From an uncultured Eubacteriales bacterium (GTDB lineage Bacteria; Bacillota; Clostridia; Oscillospirales; Oscillospiraceae): DNA of 5,519 bases. Within the stretch, counting starts at the first letter, position 1. Every line of letters starts with the position of its first letter. The position numbers and the translations under genes were made by a program. The DNA lies in NCBI GenBank assembly GCA_900550615.1, contig URSX01000105.1, positions 1 to 5,519 on the forward strand, written 5' to 3'. Below the pieces are notes generated by a model, which was not told the DNA's origin, did no database searches, and was given only the letters and a program-made list of their open reading frames with translations. Positions 1 through 4,774 of this stretch are shown here, in pieces.

Positions 1-10
1 CGTTGTTTAA

Positions 11-23
11 TTTACAAGGTACA
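11..23 (-). promoter_or_regulatory. boxA-like leader element of a divergent transcript
   Basis: On the minus strand this reads TGTACCTTGTAAA, a 10-of-13 match to TGTTCTTTGAAAA, which I recall as the boxA-like leader sequence found ahead of Firmicute ribosomal RNA genes. It lies about 16 nt downstream of the predicted start of the leftward transcript and is followed by TTAAACAACG at the window edge, again rRNA-leader-like. The RNA gene itself is not in the window, so the identity rests on a short motif plus the strength of the promoter behind it. Confidence 0.35.
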
Positions 24-45
24 CGCTCCATGCGGAACATTTGTT

Positions 46-74
46 ATTATACTGCCCAGTCCCCCTTTTGTCAA
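46..74 (-). promoter_or_regulatory. Perfect consensus sigma-A promoter firing leftward
   Basis: The minus strand has TTGACA (74-69), exactly 17 bp, then TATAAT (51-46), a full 12/12 consensus match at the ideal spacing. Transcription should start near 39 and run out of the left edge. Behind the -35 the minus strand is almost pure A (the plus strand is T-rich from 78 to 109), which resembles an UP element that binds the alpha subunit of RNA polymerase. Such a combination is typical of very highly expressed units such as rRNA operons. No CDS with a ribosome binding site is visible in the 39 nt of transcript within the window. Confidence 0.8.
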
Positions 75-116
75 TCCTTTTTTTGAAATTTTTTCTTTTT
101 TTTATTTTTCAGCAAG

Positions 117-145
117 ATGACATTTGAATCCGGCTGTGCTATAAT
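117..145 (+). promoter_or_regulatory. Extended -10 promoter for the YhaN-like gene
   Basis: ATGACA (117-122; 5/6 to TTGACA) is followed after 17 bp by TATAAT (140-145), which is preceded by TGC, giving the TGnTATAAT extended -10. The start is expected near 152, leaving a leader of about 125 nt before the TTG start at 278. A second TATAAT at 251-256, with a poor TTGCTA 18 bp upstream (227-232), is a weaker alternative. It would start transcription almost on top of the ribosome binding site. Confidence 0.75.
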
Positions 146-154
146 GGTTGAGCC

Positions 155-212
155 GCAGGCGCGCCTGCACCAGACTGTTTTTTAGCCTGCTTTTCAGGCT
201 ACAATTCAGGCT
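155..212 (+). repeat. Cluster of GCCTG/CAGGC inverted repeats in the 5' leader
   Basis: Three elements follow one another just after the predicted transcription start. The first is a perfect 14-bp palindrome GCAGGCGCGCCTGC (155-168). The second is a perfect 7-bp hairpin TAGCCTG-CTTTT-CAGGCTA (183-201). The third is another CAGGCT copy (207-212) that could compete for the same GCCTG partners. A run of T (178-183) lies between the first two but is too far from the palindrome for a classical terminator. The arrangement allows mutually exclusive hairpins, or the palindrome may be an operator near +4 to +17. Function is not established. Confidence 0.5.
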
Positions 213-277
213 GCAACCCTGACATATTGCTATACATTTTGATATACATTTATAATTAATAGAAAGGCGGGACGATC

Positions 278-2317
278 TTGCAGATCCTTCAAGCCAACGC
301 CACCTACGGAAAACTGAACCAAGCCTCCCTGTCCCTGCAGCCGGGTCTGAATGTGATCTGTGCCCCCAACGAGGGGGGCAAGTCCGCCTGGTCCCGGTTT
401 CTGCTGACCATGTTCTATGGGCTGAACACCCGGCAGCGGGGCGACCTGGCGGATAAGAACCGCTTTCAGCCATGGAGCGGTGCCCTGATGCAGGGACAGC
501 TGGAATTATCCGTAGGTGAGGATCTGCTGACGGTTAGCCGCTGGACCCGCCGGGCCGACGCGCCCATGGGTGTATTTTCCTGTACCCACACCGGGACGGA
601 CACAACCGTTTCCGGCGTGGACGCAGTCCACTGCGGGGAGATGCTTCTGGGGGTGCCGCAATCGGTCTATCAGCGCTGTGCCTTCATCCCCTCCGGCAGC
701 ATAACCATAGATGCCGACGCCGACCTGGAGCGGCGGATCAACTCGCTGATCTCCTCCGGCGAGGAGAAGGTCTCCTTTTCCCAAGCGGAATCGCGGCTGA
801 AAAAGCAGCTCCGGCAGCGGCGGTACAACCGCACCGGCACCATCCCTCAGCTTGAATCGGAAATCGCCGAGCTCTCCGCCGACCAGGCAGAGGCCATGGC
901 CCTGGCGCAGCAGGAGTCGGATCTGCGACAGCAGCTCTCCCAAGCTCAGGAGGAGGAAAGTGCCCAGCGTCTCGCTCAGCAGGAGGACATGCAGCAAAAA
1001 ATCGAAGGAAAGCAGCGGCAGCTGCAGAAGCTGCCGGACAGCACGGCTCTGCAGGAGATCAACGAGCAGCTGGGCGTTGTGCGGGCCGCCACTGAGGAGA
1101 CAGAGCAGCTGCGCAGTGCCGTGCAGCAGCAGGAGGAGCAGGTGCAAAGCCGGCAGCAGGAGCTGTCCAGAAATCCCCTGCATCCCATGACCCGGGATGA
1201 GCTGGAGGCCCAGCTGCAGATCGAGCCTCCCGCCCCGCCTCAAGTGGCCCAGCTGCTTATATCCCTGGCTCTGGCTTTGTGCGGCGGCGGTTTTCTCTGG
1301 TACTCGGCAGAGCAAGCACAGACGCTCTGGCTGTGTGGGGCCTGCGTAGTCACGGCGCTGGCCGCCGGCAACTTTTTGCGTCTGATGGTCTCCCGCGTTC
1401 GCTTGCAGCAAAGCCGCCGCCGGGAGCGGCAGCGGAAGGAGGAGCTGCGGAAGCTGGCAGAAAGCTATCTGCCCACCCTGGATGAGTTGGAAAAACAGCG
1501 TGACTTGCTGCAGCAAAACCAGCAAGCTGCCGCAGACAGCGAGGGACGCCTGCGGATGGCCCTGGTCCAACTGCTGACCCAGGTGCGCCGCTGGGAGGCG
1601 GGGGTACAGTCGGTGAGCGATATTCGCCGCTTCGTGCAGCAGGCGGCCCAGGATCGGGATCGGCTCTCCGAGGAGATCCGGCAGATTCAGGAGCAGCTTT
1701 TACAGACGCGGCCTGCCGACGCAGATGACTCATCCGCCCGGCTGCGGCAGCAGCTGACGCAGGTGCAGGGCCGGATGGCCGCCGTGGGCCGCCCTGACGA
1801 CCTGGAGCGGCAGATCCGGCAAAAGCAGGCGCAGCGGGAGCAGCTCCAAGGAGAATATGACGCCCTGACCCTGGCTCTGGACGCTCTGCACAGCGCCAAC
1901 ACTACCCTGCAAAACCGGTTTTCCCCGGAGCTGGGCCGCCGGGCAGCGGAAATCTTTTTCCAAATGACCGGCAGCGGGTGGAGCAGCATCCAGCTGGATC
2001 GGGAGTTCCACCTCTCCGCCGGGCAGGGGGACGATCCCGCCCGGCGCAGTGTGCAGCTGCTCAGCGCCGGCACCGCCGATCAGCTGTATTTGGCGACCCG
2101 ACTGGCTGTGTGCGAAATGGTTCTTCCACCGGAGCAAAACGCACCGCTGATCTTAGACGACGCCCTCATTACCTTCGACGACGAGCGGCTGCGTAAAACC
2201 CTGGACTATCTGGCTCGGCTGGGTGAAAGGCGGCAGATCCTGCTTTTCACCTGCCAGAATCGGGAGGCGGCCTATCTCTCGGGCCGCCCGGGCGTACACA
2301 TTATTAGTTTAGAGTAA
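278..2317 (+). CDS. YhaN/SbcC-like coiled-coil AAA/ABC ATPase with central transmembrane hairpin
   Basis: This 679-residue protein belongs to the SMC/Rad50-like ABC ATPases, closest in pattern to YhaN of Bacillus, whose relatives act in DNA repair or end processing, usually with an SbcD-type nuclease. The Walker A is APNEGGKS (residues 29-36). A long Gln/Glu-rich coiled coil spans about 165-320. Two hydrophobic segments (about 323-343 and 348-367) with a very short loop form a membrane hairpin, and a second coiled coil spans about 370-545. The signature LSAGTADQ is at 595-602 and the Walker B LILDD at 624-628, followed by TFDDE. Three positions are unusual: Ala replaces the first P-loop Gly, the signature is LSAGT rather than LSGGT, and Gln660 stands where the H-loop His is expected (FTCQ). 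The TTG start is chosen because AAAGGCGGG (264-272) sits just upstream, the YhaN-like N-terminus begins there, and no ATG precedes it in frame. B. subtilis YhaN, recalled as roughly 960 residues, is clearly longer. Family is confident; biological role is inferred. Confidence 0.88.
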   Translation: MQILQANATYGKLNQASLSLQPGLNVICAPNEGGKSAWSRFLLTMFYGLNTRQRGDLADKNRFQPWSGALMQGQLELSVGEDLLTVSRWTRRADAPMGVFSCTHTGTDTTVSGVDAVHCGEMLLGVPQSVYQRCAFIPSGSITIDADADLERRINSLISSGEEKVSFSQAESRLKKQLRQRRYNRTGTIPQLESEIAELSADQAEAMALAQQESDLRQQLSQAQEEESAQRLAQQEDMQQKIEGKQRQLQKLPDSTALQEINEQLGVVRAATEETEQLRSAVQQQEEQVQSRQQELSRNPLHPMTRDELEAQLQIEPPAPPQVAQLLISLALALCGGGFLWYSAEQAQTLWLCGACVVTALAAGNFLRLMVSRVRLQQSRRRERQRKEELRKLAESYLPTLDELEKQRDLLQQNQQAAADSEGRLRMALVQLLTQVRRWEAGVQSVSDIRRFVQQAAQDRDRLSEEIRQIQEQLLQTRPADADDSSARLRQQLTQVQGRMAAVGRPDDLERQIRQKQAQREQLQGEYDALTLALDALHSANTTLQNRFSPELGRRAAEIFFQMTGSGWSSIQLDREFHLSAGQGDDPARRSVQLLSAGTADQLYLATRLAVCEMVLPPEQNAPLILDDALITFDDERLRKTLDYLARLGERRQILLFTCQNREAAYLSGRPGVHIISLE

Positions 2318-2338
2318 CCCGAAAAAAGCGAGGTCATT

Positions 2339-3232
2339 ATGTTTCCACTGAATACTTTCAGCAATCTCTGCATATTCTTTCTTCTGCTTATGATCTACAG
2401 CGCCGCCGGATGGGTGGGCGAGATGATCTACTGCTCTGTGGGCAAGGGCCACATCTGTGAAAAACGCGGTTTTTTGAACGGATTTATCTGCCCTATCTAT
2501 GGACACGGCGCTCTTTTAGTGCTATATGTATTACATGGAGGATTCAAAAATCCCATTCTTACGTTTCTGGGCGGCATGGTCCTTACCACCGCGTTGGAAT
2601 ACTTCACCAGTTGGTTTATGGAGAAGATCTTTCACATGCGCTGGTGGGACTACAGCAAGAAGAAAATTCAGATCAACGGACGGGTCTGCCTGCTCAACAG
2701 TGTGCTTTTCGGCCTGGCCTGTGTGCTGCTGTGCCATGTGGTGAATCCGCCGGTGATGGCCTGGCTGTTCCGGGTGGGCGATACCTACACCATTCCGGCA
2801 GCGTCGTTCCTGTTCGGCATCTACCTGATGGACAACGTTCTCTCTGTCCGCAGCGCCATCCAGCTGTCCAACCGCACGGAGAAGCTCCATCAGCTCCAGC
2901 AGGAGGTGCGCCAGCACCTGGCCGCCGCCACGGAGGGGCTCGAGGGCAAGGTGGCCCAGGGACGGGAGCGCTATCTCCAGGCCCTGGACAACATGACCCG
3001 GGACTTCATGGAGGGCTCCCGTACCCAGCAGCTGCAGGAGCACTATGACGCCTATCTGGCTGAGCGCCAGCGCCAGGTGCAGCTGCTTCGCAGCGGCCAG
3101 GATATGTTCGAGCGCCGACTGCTCCGCAGCCACCCGAACCTCCGCTCCCGCCACGACGAGCAGCTGGATCAGCTCCGCCGCCGTCTGGAGCGCATTAAGG
3201 CCGAGGCCAAGGCCCGGGCCGGAAAAAAGTAA
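2339..3232 (+). CDS. CmpB-family (PF06541) polytopic membrane protein with coiled-coil tail
   Basis: This 297-residue protein has about five membrane segments in its first 175 residues (roughly 8-27, 47-66, 72-92, 115-135, 150-170). It carries the family pattern EYFTSWFMEKIF (87-98), WWDYS (102-106) and INGRVCLL (112-119). Databases usually name this family 'putative ABC transporter permease', but no ATPase or substrate is established, so that name should not be taken as function. Residues about 180-295 form a charged, Gln/Arg/Glu-rich, probably coiled-coil cytoplasmic tail, an extension beyond the conserved domain. The ATG is preceded by GCGAGG (2328-2333). The gene begins 21 nt after the YhaN-like ATPase, so the two are very likely co-transcribed. 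Both join membrane helices to long coiled coils, which suggests, without proving, that they interact. Confidence 0.85.
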   Translation: MFPLNTFSNLCIFFLLLMIYSAAGWVGEMIYCSVGKGHICEKRGFLNGFICPIYGHGALLVLYVLHGGFKNPILTFLGGMVLTTALEYFTSWFMEKIFHMRWWDYSKKKIQINGRVCLLNSVLFGLACVLLCHVVNPPVMAWLFRVGDTYTIPAASFLFGIYLMDNVLSVRSAIQLSNRTEKLHQLQQEVRQHLAAATEGLEGKVAQGRERYLQALDNMTRDFMEGSRTQQLQEHYDAYLAERQRQVQLLRSGQDMFERRLLRSHPNLRSRHDEQLDQLRRRLERIKAEAKARAGKK

Positions 3233-3241
3233 TATATAATA

Positions 3242-3250
3242 TGGTATAAA
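3242..3250 (+). promoter_or_regulatory. Possible weak extended -10 promoter ahead of mrp
   Basis: The AT-rich 52-nt gap before mrp contains TGGTATAAA (TGnTATAAA, 3242-3250) but no recognisable -35. It could give mrp its own transcript starting near 3257, in addition to read-through from the upstream genes. No terminator is visible between the CmpB-family gene and mrp. Confidence 0.3.
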
Positions 3251-3284
3251 GTAAGTTTGAGAATGTAGAAAAGGAGCTATTGTT

Positions 3285-4109
3285 ATGAGCGAATGTACCC
3301 ATGATTGCAGCAGCTGCGGTGAAAGCTGCGGAGAGCGCAAGGAGACAAACGTATTCGAAAAGAAGCCCCTGCACGAGGGTTGCCGGGTGGGCAAGGTCTA
3401 CGGCGTTGTGTCCGGCAAGGGCGGCGTAGGCAAGTCCATGGTCACAAGCCAGCTGGCCGTCACCATGCAGCGCAAGGGCTTCCGCACCGCCGTACTGGAC
3501 GCCGACATCACCGGCCCCTCCATCCCCAAGGCTTTCGGCATCCACGGCCGGGCCGTGGGCACCCAGGACGCCATCGTCCCCGTGCAGACCCGCACGGGCA
3601 TCCAGCTGATGAGCGTGAACCTGCTGCTGGACAACGAGACCGATCCCGTCATCTGGCGCGGCCCGGTCATCGGCGGCGTGGTGCAGCAGTTCTGGTCGGA
3701 CGTGCTGTGGCAGGATGTGGACTATATGTTCGTGGATATGCCTCCCGGCACCGGCGATGTGGCGCTGAACGTGTTCCAGTCCCTGCCGGTGGACGGGGTC
3801 ATCATCGTCACCAGCCCCCAGGAGCTGGTGAGCATGGTGGTGGAAAAGGCCGTAAAGATGGCGCAGATGATGAACATCCCCGTTCTGGGCCTGGTGGAGA
3901 ACATGAGCTACCTCCCCTGCCCCGACTGCGGCAAGAAGATTTATCTCTTCGGCGAAGGCAAGACCGACGAGGCCGCCGCCCGGTACGGTCTGCCGGTGCT
4001 GGCCAAGATGCCGCTGGATCCCGCTCTGGCGGAGCTGGTGGATGCCGGGGAGATCGAGAGCTTCCAGGGCCACTGGCTGGACGGCGTGGTGGAGAAGATC
4101 ATAGGATAA
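3285..4109 (+). CDS. mrp: Mrp/NBP35-family P-loop ATPase, Fe-S cluster carrier
   Basis: This is a 274-residue cytosolic member of the Mrp/ApbC/Nbp35 branch of the MinD-like P-loop ATPases, which bind a labile iron-sulfur cluster and pass it to apo-proteins. The deviant Walker A is SGKGGVGKS (43-51), the switch I region LDADITGPS (71-79), and the switch II/Walker B DMPPGTGD (151-158), followed by ENMSY (205-209). The bridging-cluster pair is the CPDC motif, Cys212 and Cys215. The N-terminus adds a cysteine cluster, Cys4, Cys8, Cys11 and Cys15. This recalls the extra N-terminal cluster of Nbp35 proteins, although the spacing is tighter. The DUF59 domain found at the N-terminus of many bacterial Mrp proteins is absent. 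AAGGAG (3271-3276) lies 8 nt before the ATG. The gene is co-directional with the two membrane-protein genes, with no obvious functional tie. Confidence 0.93.
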   Translation: MSECTHDCSSCGESCGERKETNVFEKKPLHEGCRVGKVYGVVSGKGGVGKSMVTSQLAVTMQRKGFRTAVLDADITGPSIPKAFGIHGRAVGTQDAIVPVQTRTGIQLMSVNLLLDNETDPVIWRGPVIGGVVQQFWSDVLWQDVDYMFVDMPPGTGDVALNVFQSLPVDGVIIVTSPQELVSMVVEKAVKMAQMMNIPVLGLVENMSYLPCPDCGKKIYLFGEGKTDEAAARYGLPVLAKMPLDPALAELVDAGEIESFQGHWLDGVVEKIIG

Positions 4110-4127
4110 TATACACTAATACAACGC

Positions 4128-4159
4128 AAGGGCCGACATCCCTCCAGATGTCGGCCCTT
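4128..4159. terminator. Bidirectional hairpin between mrp and the XRE gene
   Basis: A perfect 13-bp stem (4128-4140 with 4147-4159; core GGGCCGACATC) closes a 6-nt loop. It sits between two convergent genes, 19 nt after the mrp stop and 31 nt after the end of the XRE gene, as expected for a shared transcription stop. The U-tract is poor on both strands (TTACATTTAT on the plus strand), so termination may be less than complete. An 8-bp direct repeat TAATACAA flanks the hairpin (4117-4124 and 4167-4174). Confidence 0.7.
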
Positions 4160-4190
4160 ACATTTATAATACAATTCCAGAATTTTCTAG

Positions 4191-4469
4191 TCACTTGTTT
4201 CTATAATCCTCAATAAGCAGAGCCAAGTGCGCCACAAAATCCGAAGACAACCCATCCACACTCAGACGGGGCACATCCTCCATGCCAAGGAGATAATCTG
4301 TCGACACACGAAACAGGTGAGCCAAACGGATCAGCATATCAATGGACGGCTGAATATTTCCATTTTCCCAGTTTGACACAGTTTGCTTCGTCACTTGCAG
4401 TCTTTTCGCCACCTCCACCTGGCTCCAACCGCAGCCAAAACGCAGCTCCTGTATTCTTTGCCCAAGCAT
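4191..4469 (-). CDS. Small XRE-family helix-turn-helix regulator
   Basis: This 92-residue DNA-binding protein of the Cro/C1 (XRE) class is probably a repressor. The HTH covers about residues 5-60. SQVEVAKRLQVTKQTVSNWE (16-35) contains the turn and the recognition helix, and is followed by the typical PSIDMLIRLAHLFRVSTDYLLG. A short tail (about 64-92, ending in a helix rich in hydrophobics and acids) may mediate dimerisation; there is no TPR or peptide-binding domain. The start has a strong GGAGGAG site (4480-4474). By hand count the gene is about 50% G+C over 4201-4440, against 68% in a 60-base sample of mrp, hinting at a different origin. It is transcribed divergently from a tiny ORF, and the gap between them carries operator-like repeats, so autoregulation and control of the small unit are the likely roles. 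Confidence 0.88.
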   Translation of the reverse strand: MLGQRIQELRFGCGWSQVEVAKRLQVTKQTVSNWENGNIQPSIDMLIRLAHLFRVSTDYLLGMEDVPRLSVDGLSSDFVAHLALLIEDYRNK

Positions 4470-4495
4470 AAATCTCCTCCGGTGGTCAATTATTT

Positions 4496-4506
4496 CAATA
4501 CTATTG
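4496..4506. promoter_or_regulatory. Operator-like palindrome O1
   Basis: CAATACTATTG is a perfect 5-1-5 inverted repeat. It shares AATACTAT with the second site at 4531-4538, and over ten bases the two differ only once (AATACTATTG versus AATACTATGG). It lies in the predicted 5' leader of the XRE gene, where a bound repressor could block its own transcription. Assignment to the XRE protein is inferred from position. Confidence 0.5.
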
Positions 4507-4522
4507 TCTCATAAATATTGAC

Positions 4523-4528
4523 ATTATA
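4523..4528 (-). promoter_or_regulatory. Probable -10 of the XRE gene promoter
   Basis: The minus strand reads TATAAT (4528-4523), placing the start near 4516 and a leader of about 47 nt before the XRE ATG. The -35 is poor (ATATTA at 17 bp), as expected for a weak or regulated promoter. It overlaps the plus-strand -35 by one base, so polymerase could not sit at both promoters together. Confidence 0.45.
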
Positions 4529-4546
4529 AAAATACTATGGTATTTT
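4529..4546. promoter_or_regulatory. Operator-like inverted repeat O2
   Basis: AAAATAC-TATG-GTATTTT is a perfect 7-bp inverted repeat with a 4-bp centre. It fills the spacer and -10 of the plus-strand promoter and lies immediately upstream of the minus-strand -10. Its core AATACTATGG repeats O1 34 bp away. The size and position fit a dimeric XRE repressor site that controls both directions. Confidence 0.6.
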
Positions 4547-4577
4547 AATATTAGACTTACGGAAGGGAGGTTTCAGC

Positions 4578-4649
4578 ATGGGTTTTCTGGGTTTTAGTTT
4601 CTGCTATGCTATGGCGATGCTCGGCTACTCCGCTTTTCTTCTGCGGTAA
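4578..4649 (+). CDS. 23-residue hydrophobic peptide divergent from the XRE gene
   Basis: This short ORF (ATG to TAA) encodes MGFLGFSFCYAM followed by AMLGYSAFLLR. Apart from one Cys and the C-terminal Arg it consists of hydrophobic and small residues, enough for a single membrane-spanning helix with its positive end at the C-terminus. Support for expression is good for its size: AAGGGAGG (4563-4570) lies 7 nt before the ATG, a good promoter sits upstream, and a strong terminator follows about 70 nt after the stop. I do not recognise the peptide. It could be a small membrane regulator, a type I-like toxic peptide, a signal peptide precursor, or the coding part of a dual-function RNA. No second good start or downstream cistron was seen. 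A chance ORF inside a small RNA cannot be excluded. Confidence 0.55.
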   Translation: MGFLGFSFCYAMAMLGYSAFLLR

Positions 4650-4664
4650 GTAACGGTATGTGCC

Positions 4665-4717
4665 CTGCACAGTGTGTCGCCAGTGCGGTATGCATATGCA
4701 TCCCACAAATTGTGCAG
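4665..4717 (+). repeat. Structured 3' region of the small transcript
   Basis: CTGCACA (4665-4671) pairs with TGTGCAG (4711-4717), enclosing the 12-bp palindrome ATGCATATGCAT (4690-4701), which has G-G and C-C neighbours that extend an inner stem. Together with the terminator hairpin directly behind, the 3' half of the predicted ~200-nt transcript would be heavily folded. No ORF with a ribosome binding site lies here. It may stabilise the messenger or act as a regulatory RNA. Confidence 0.45.
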
Positions 4718-4718
4718 A

Positions 4719-4752
4719 AAAAGGAGGAGAGGGATAGCCCTCTCCTCCTTTT
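4719..4752. terminator. Bidirectional rho-independent terminator
   Basis: A perfect 15-bp stem (4719-4733 with 4738-4752) has a 4-nt loop. The arms start and end in A4/T4, so the RNA ends in a U-run in both directions: TTTT then AATA on the plus strand, TTTTT on the minus strand. It ends both the small peptide transcript (plus) and the rubrerythrin gene (minus; its stop is 22 nt away). Confidence 0.9.
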
Positions 4753-4774
4753 AATAGCCCGCATTGGACTGTTT

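Larger units (their letters stand above)
4518..4546 (+). promoter_or_regulatory. Promoter of the small peptide unit
   Basis: TTGACA (4518-4523) is a perfect -35. After 17 bp comes TATTTT (4541-4546), preceded by TGG (4538-4540), which makes an extended -10. Transcription would begin near 4553, 25 nt before the 23-codon ORF. The spacer and -10 are covered by the operator-like inverted repeat O2, so a bound protein there would shut the promoter off. Confidence 0.65.

Noticed and set aside
1..40. Minus-strand open stretch of 13 codons beginning with ATG at 40
   Set aside because: It starts at the predicted transcription start without any ribosome binding site and overlaps the boxA-like leader; more likely untranslated.
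227..256. Second promoter (TTGCTA-N18-TATAAT) close to the TTG start
   Set aside because: The -35 matches only 4/6, and the transcript would begin at the ribosome binding site; the upstream promoter is much better. Kept only as an alternative.
506..1570. Long minus-strand open frame (354 codons) within the YhaN-like gene
   Set aside because: It is the antisense shadow of a GC-rich, CAG-rich coiled-coil gene. The translation is Leu/Gln-rich low complexity with no domain.
2531..3394. Minus-strand open frame (287 codons) opposite the CmpB-family gene
   Set aside because: It is antisense to a recognised membrane protein and runs into mrp, with no domain.
3195..4073. Minus-strand open frame (292 codons) opposite mrp
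   Set aside because: The His/Leu/Asp-rich translation without motifs is antisense to a clearly real gene and arises from its codon bias.
4560..4752. CRISPR array, tRNA or IS end in the small non-coding stretch
   Set aside because: There are no spaced direct repeats, no cloverleaf with a T-loop, and no transposase or terminal repeats; the inverted repeats fit RNA hairpins.
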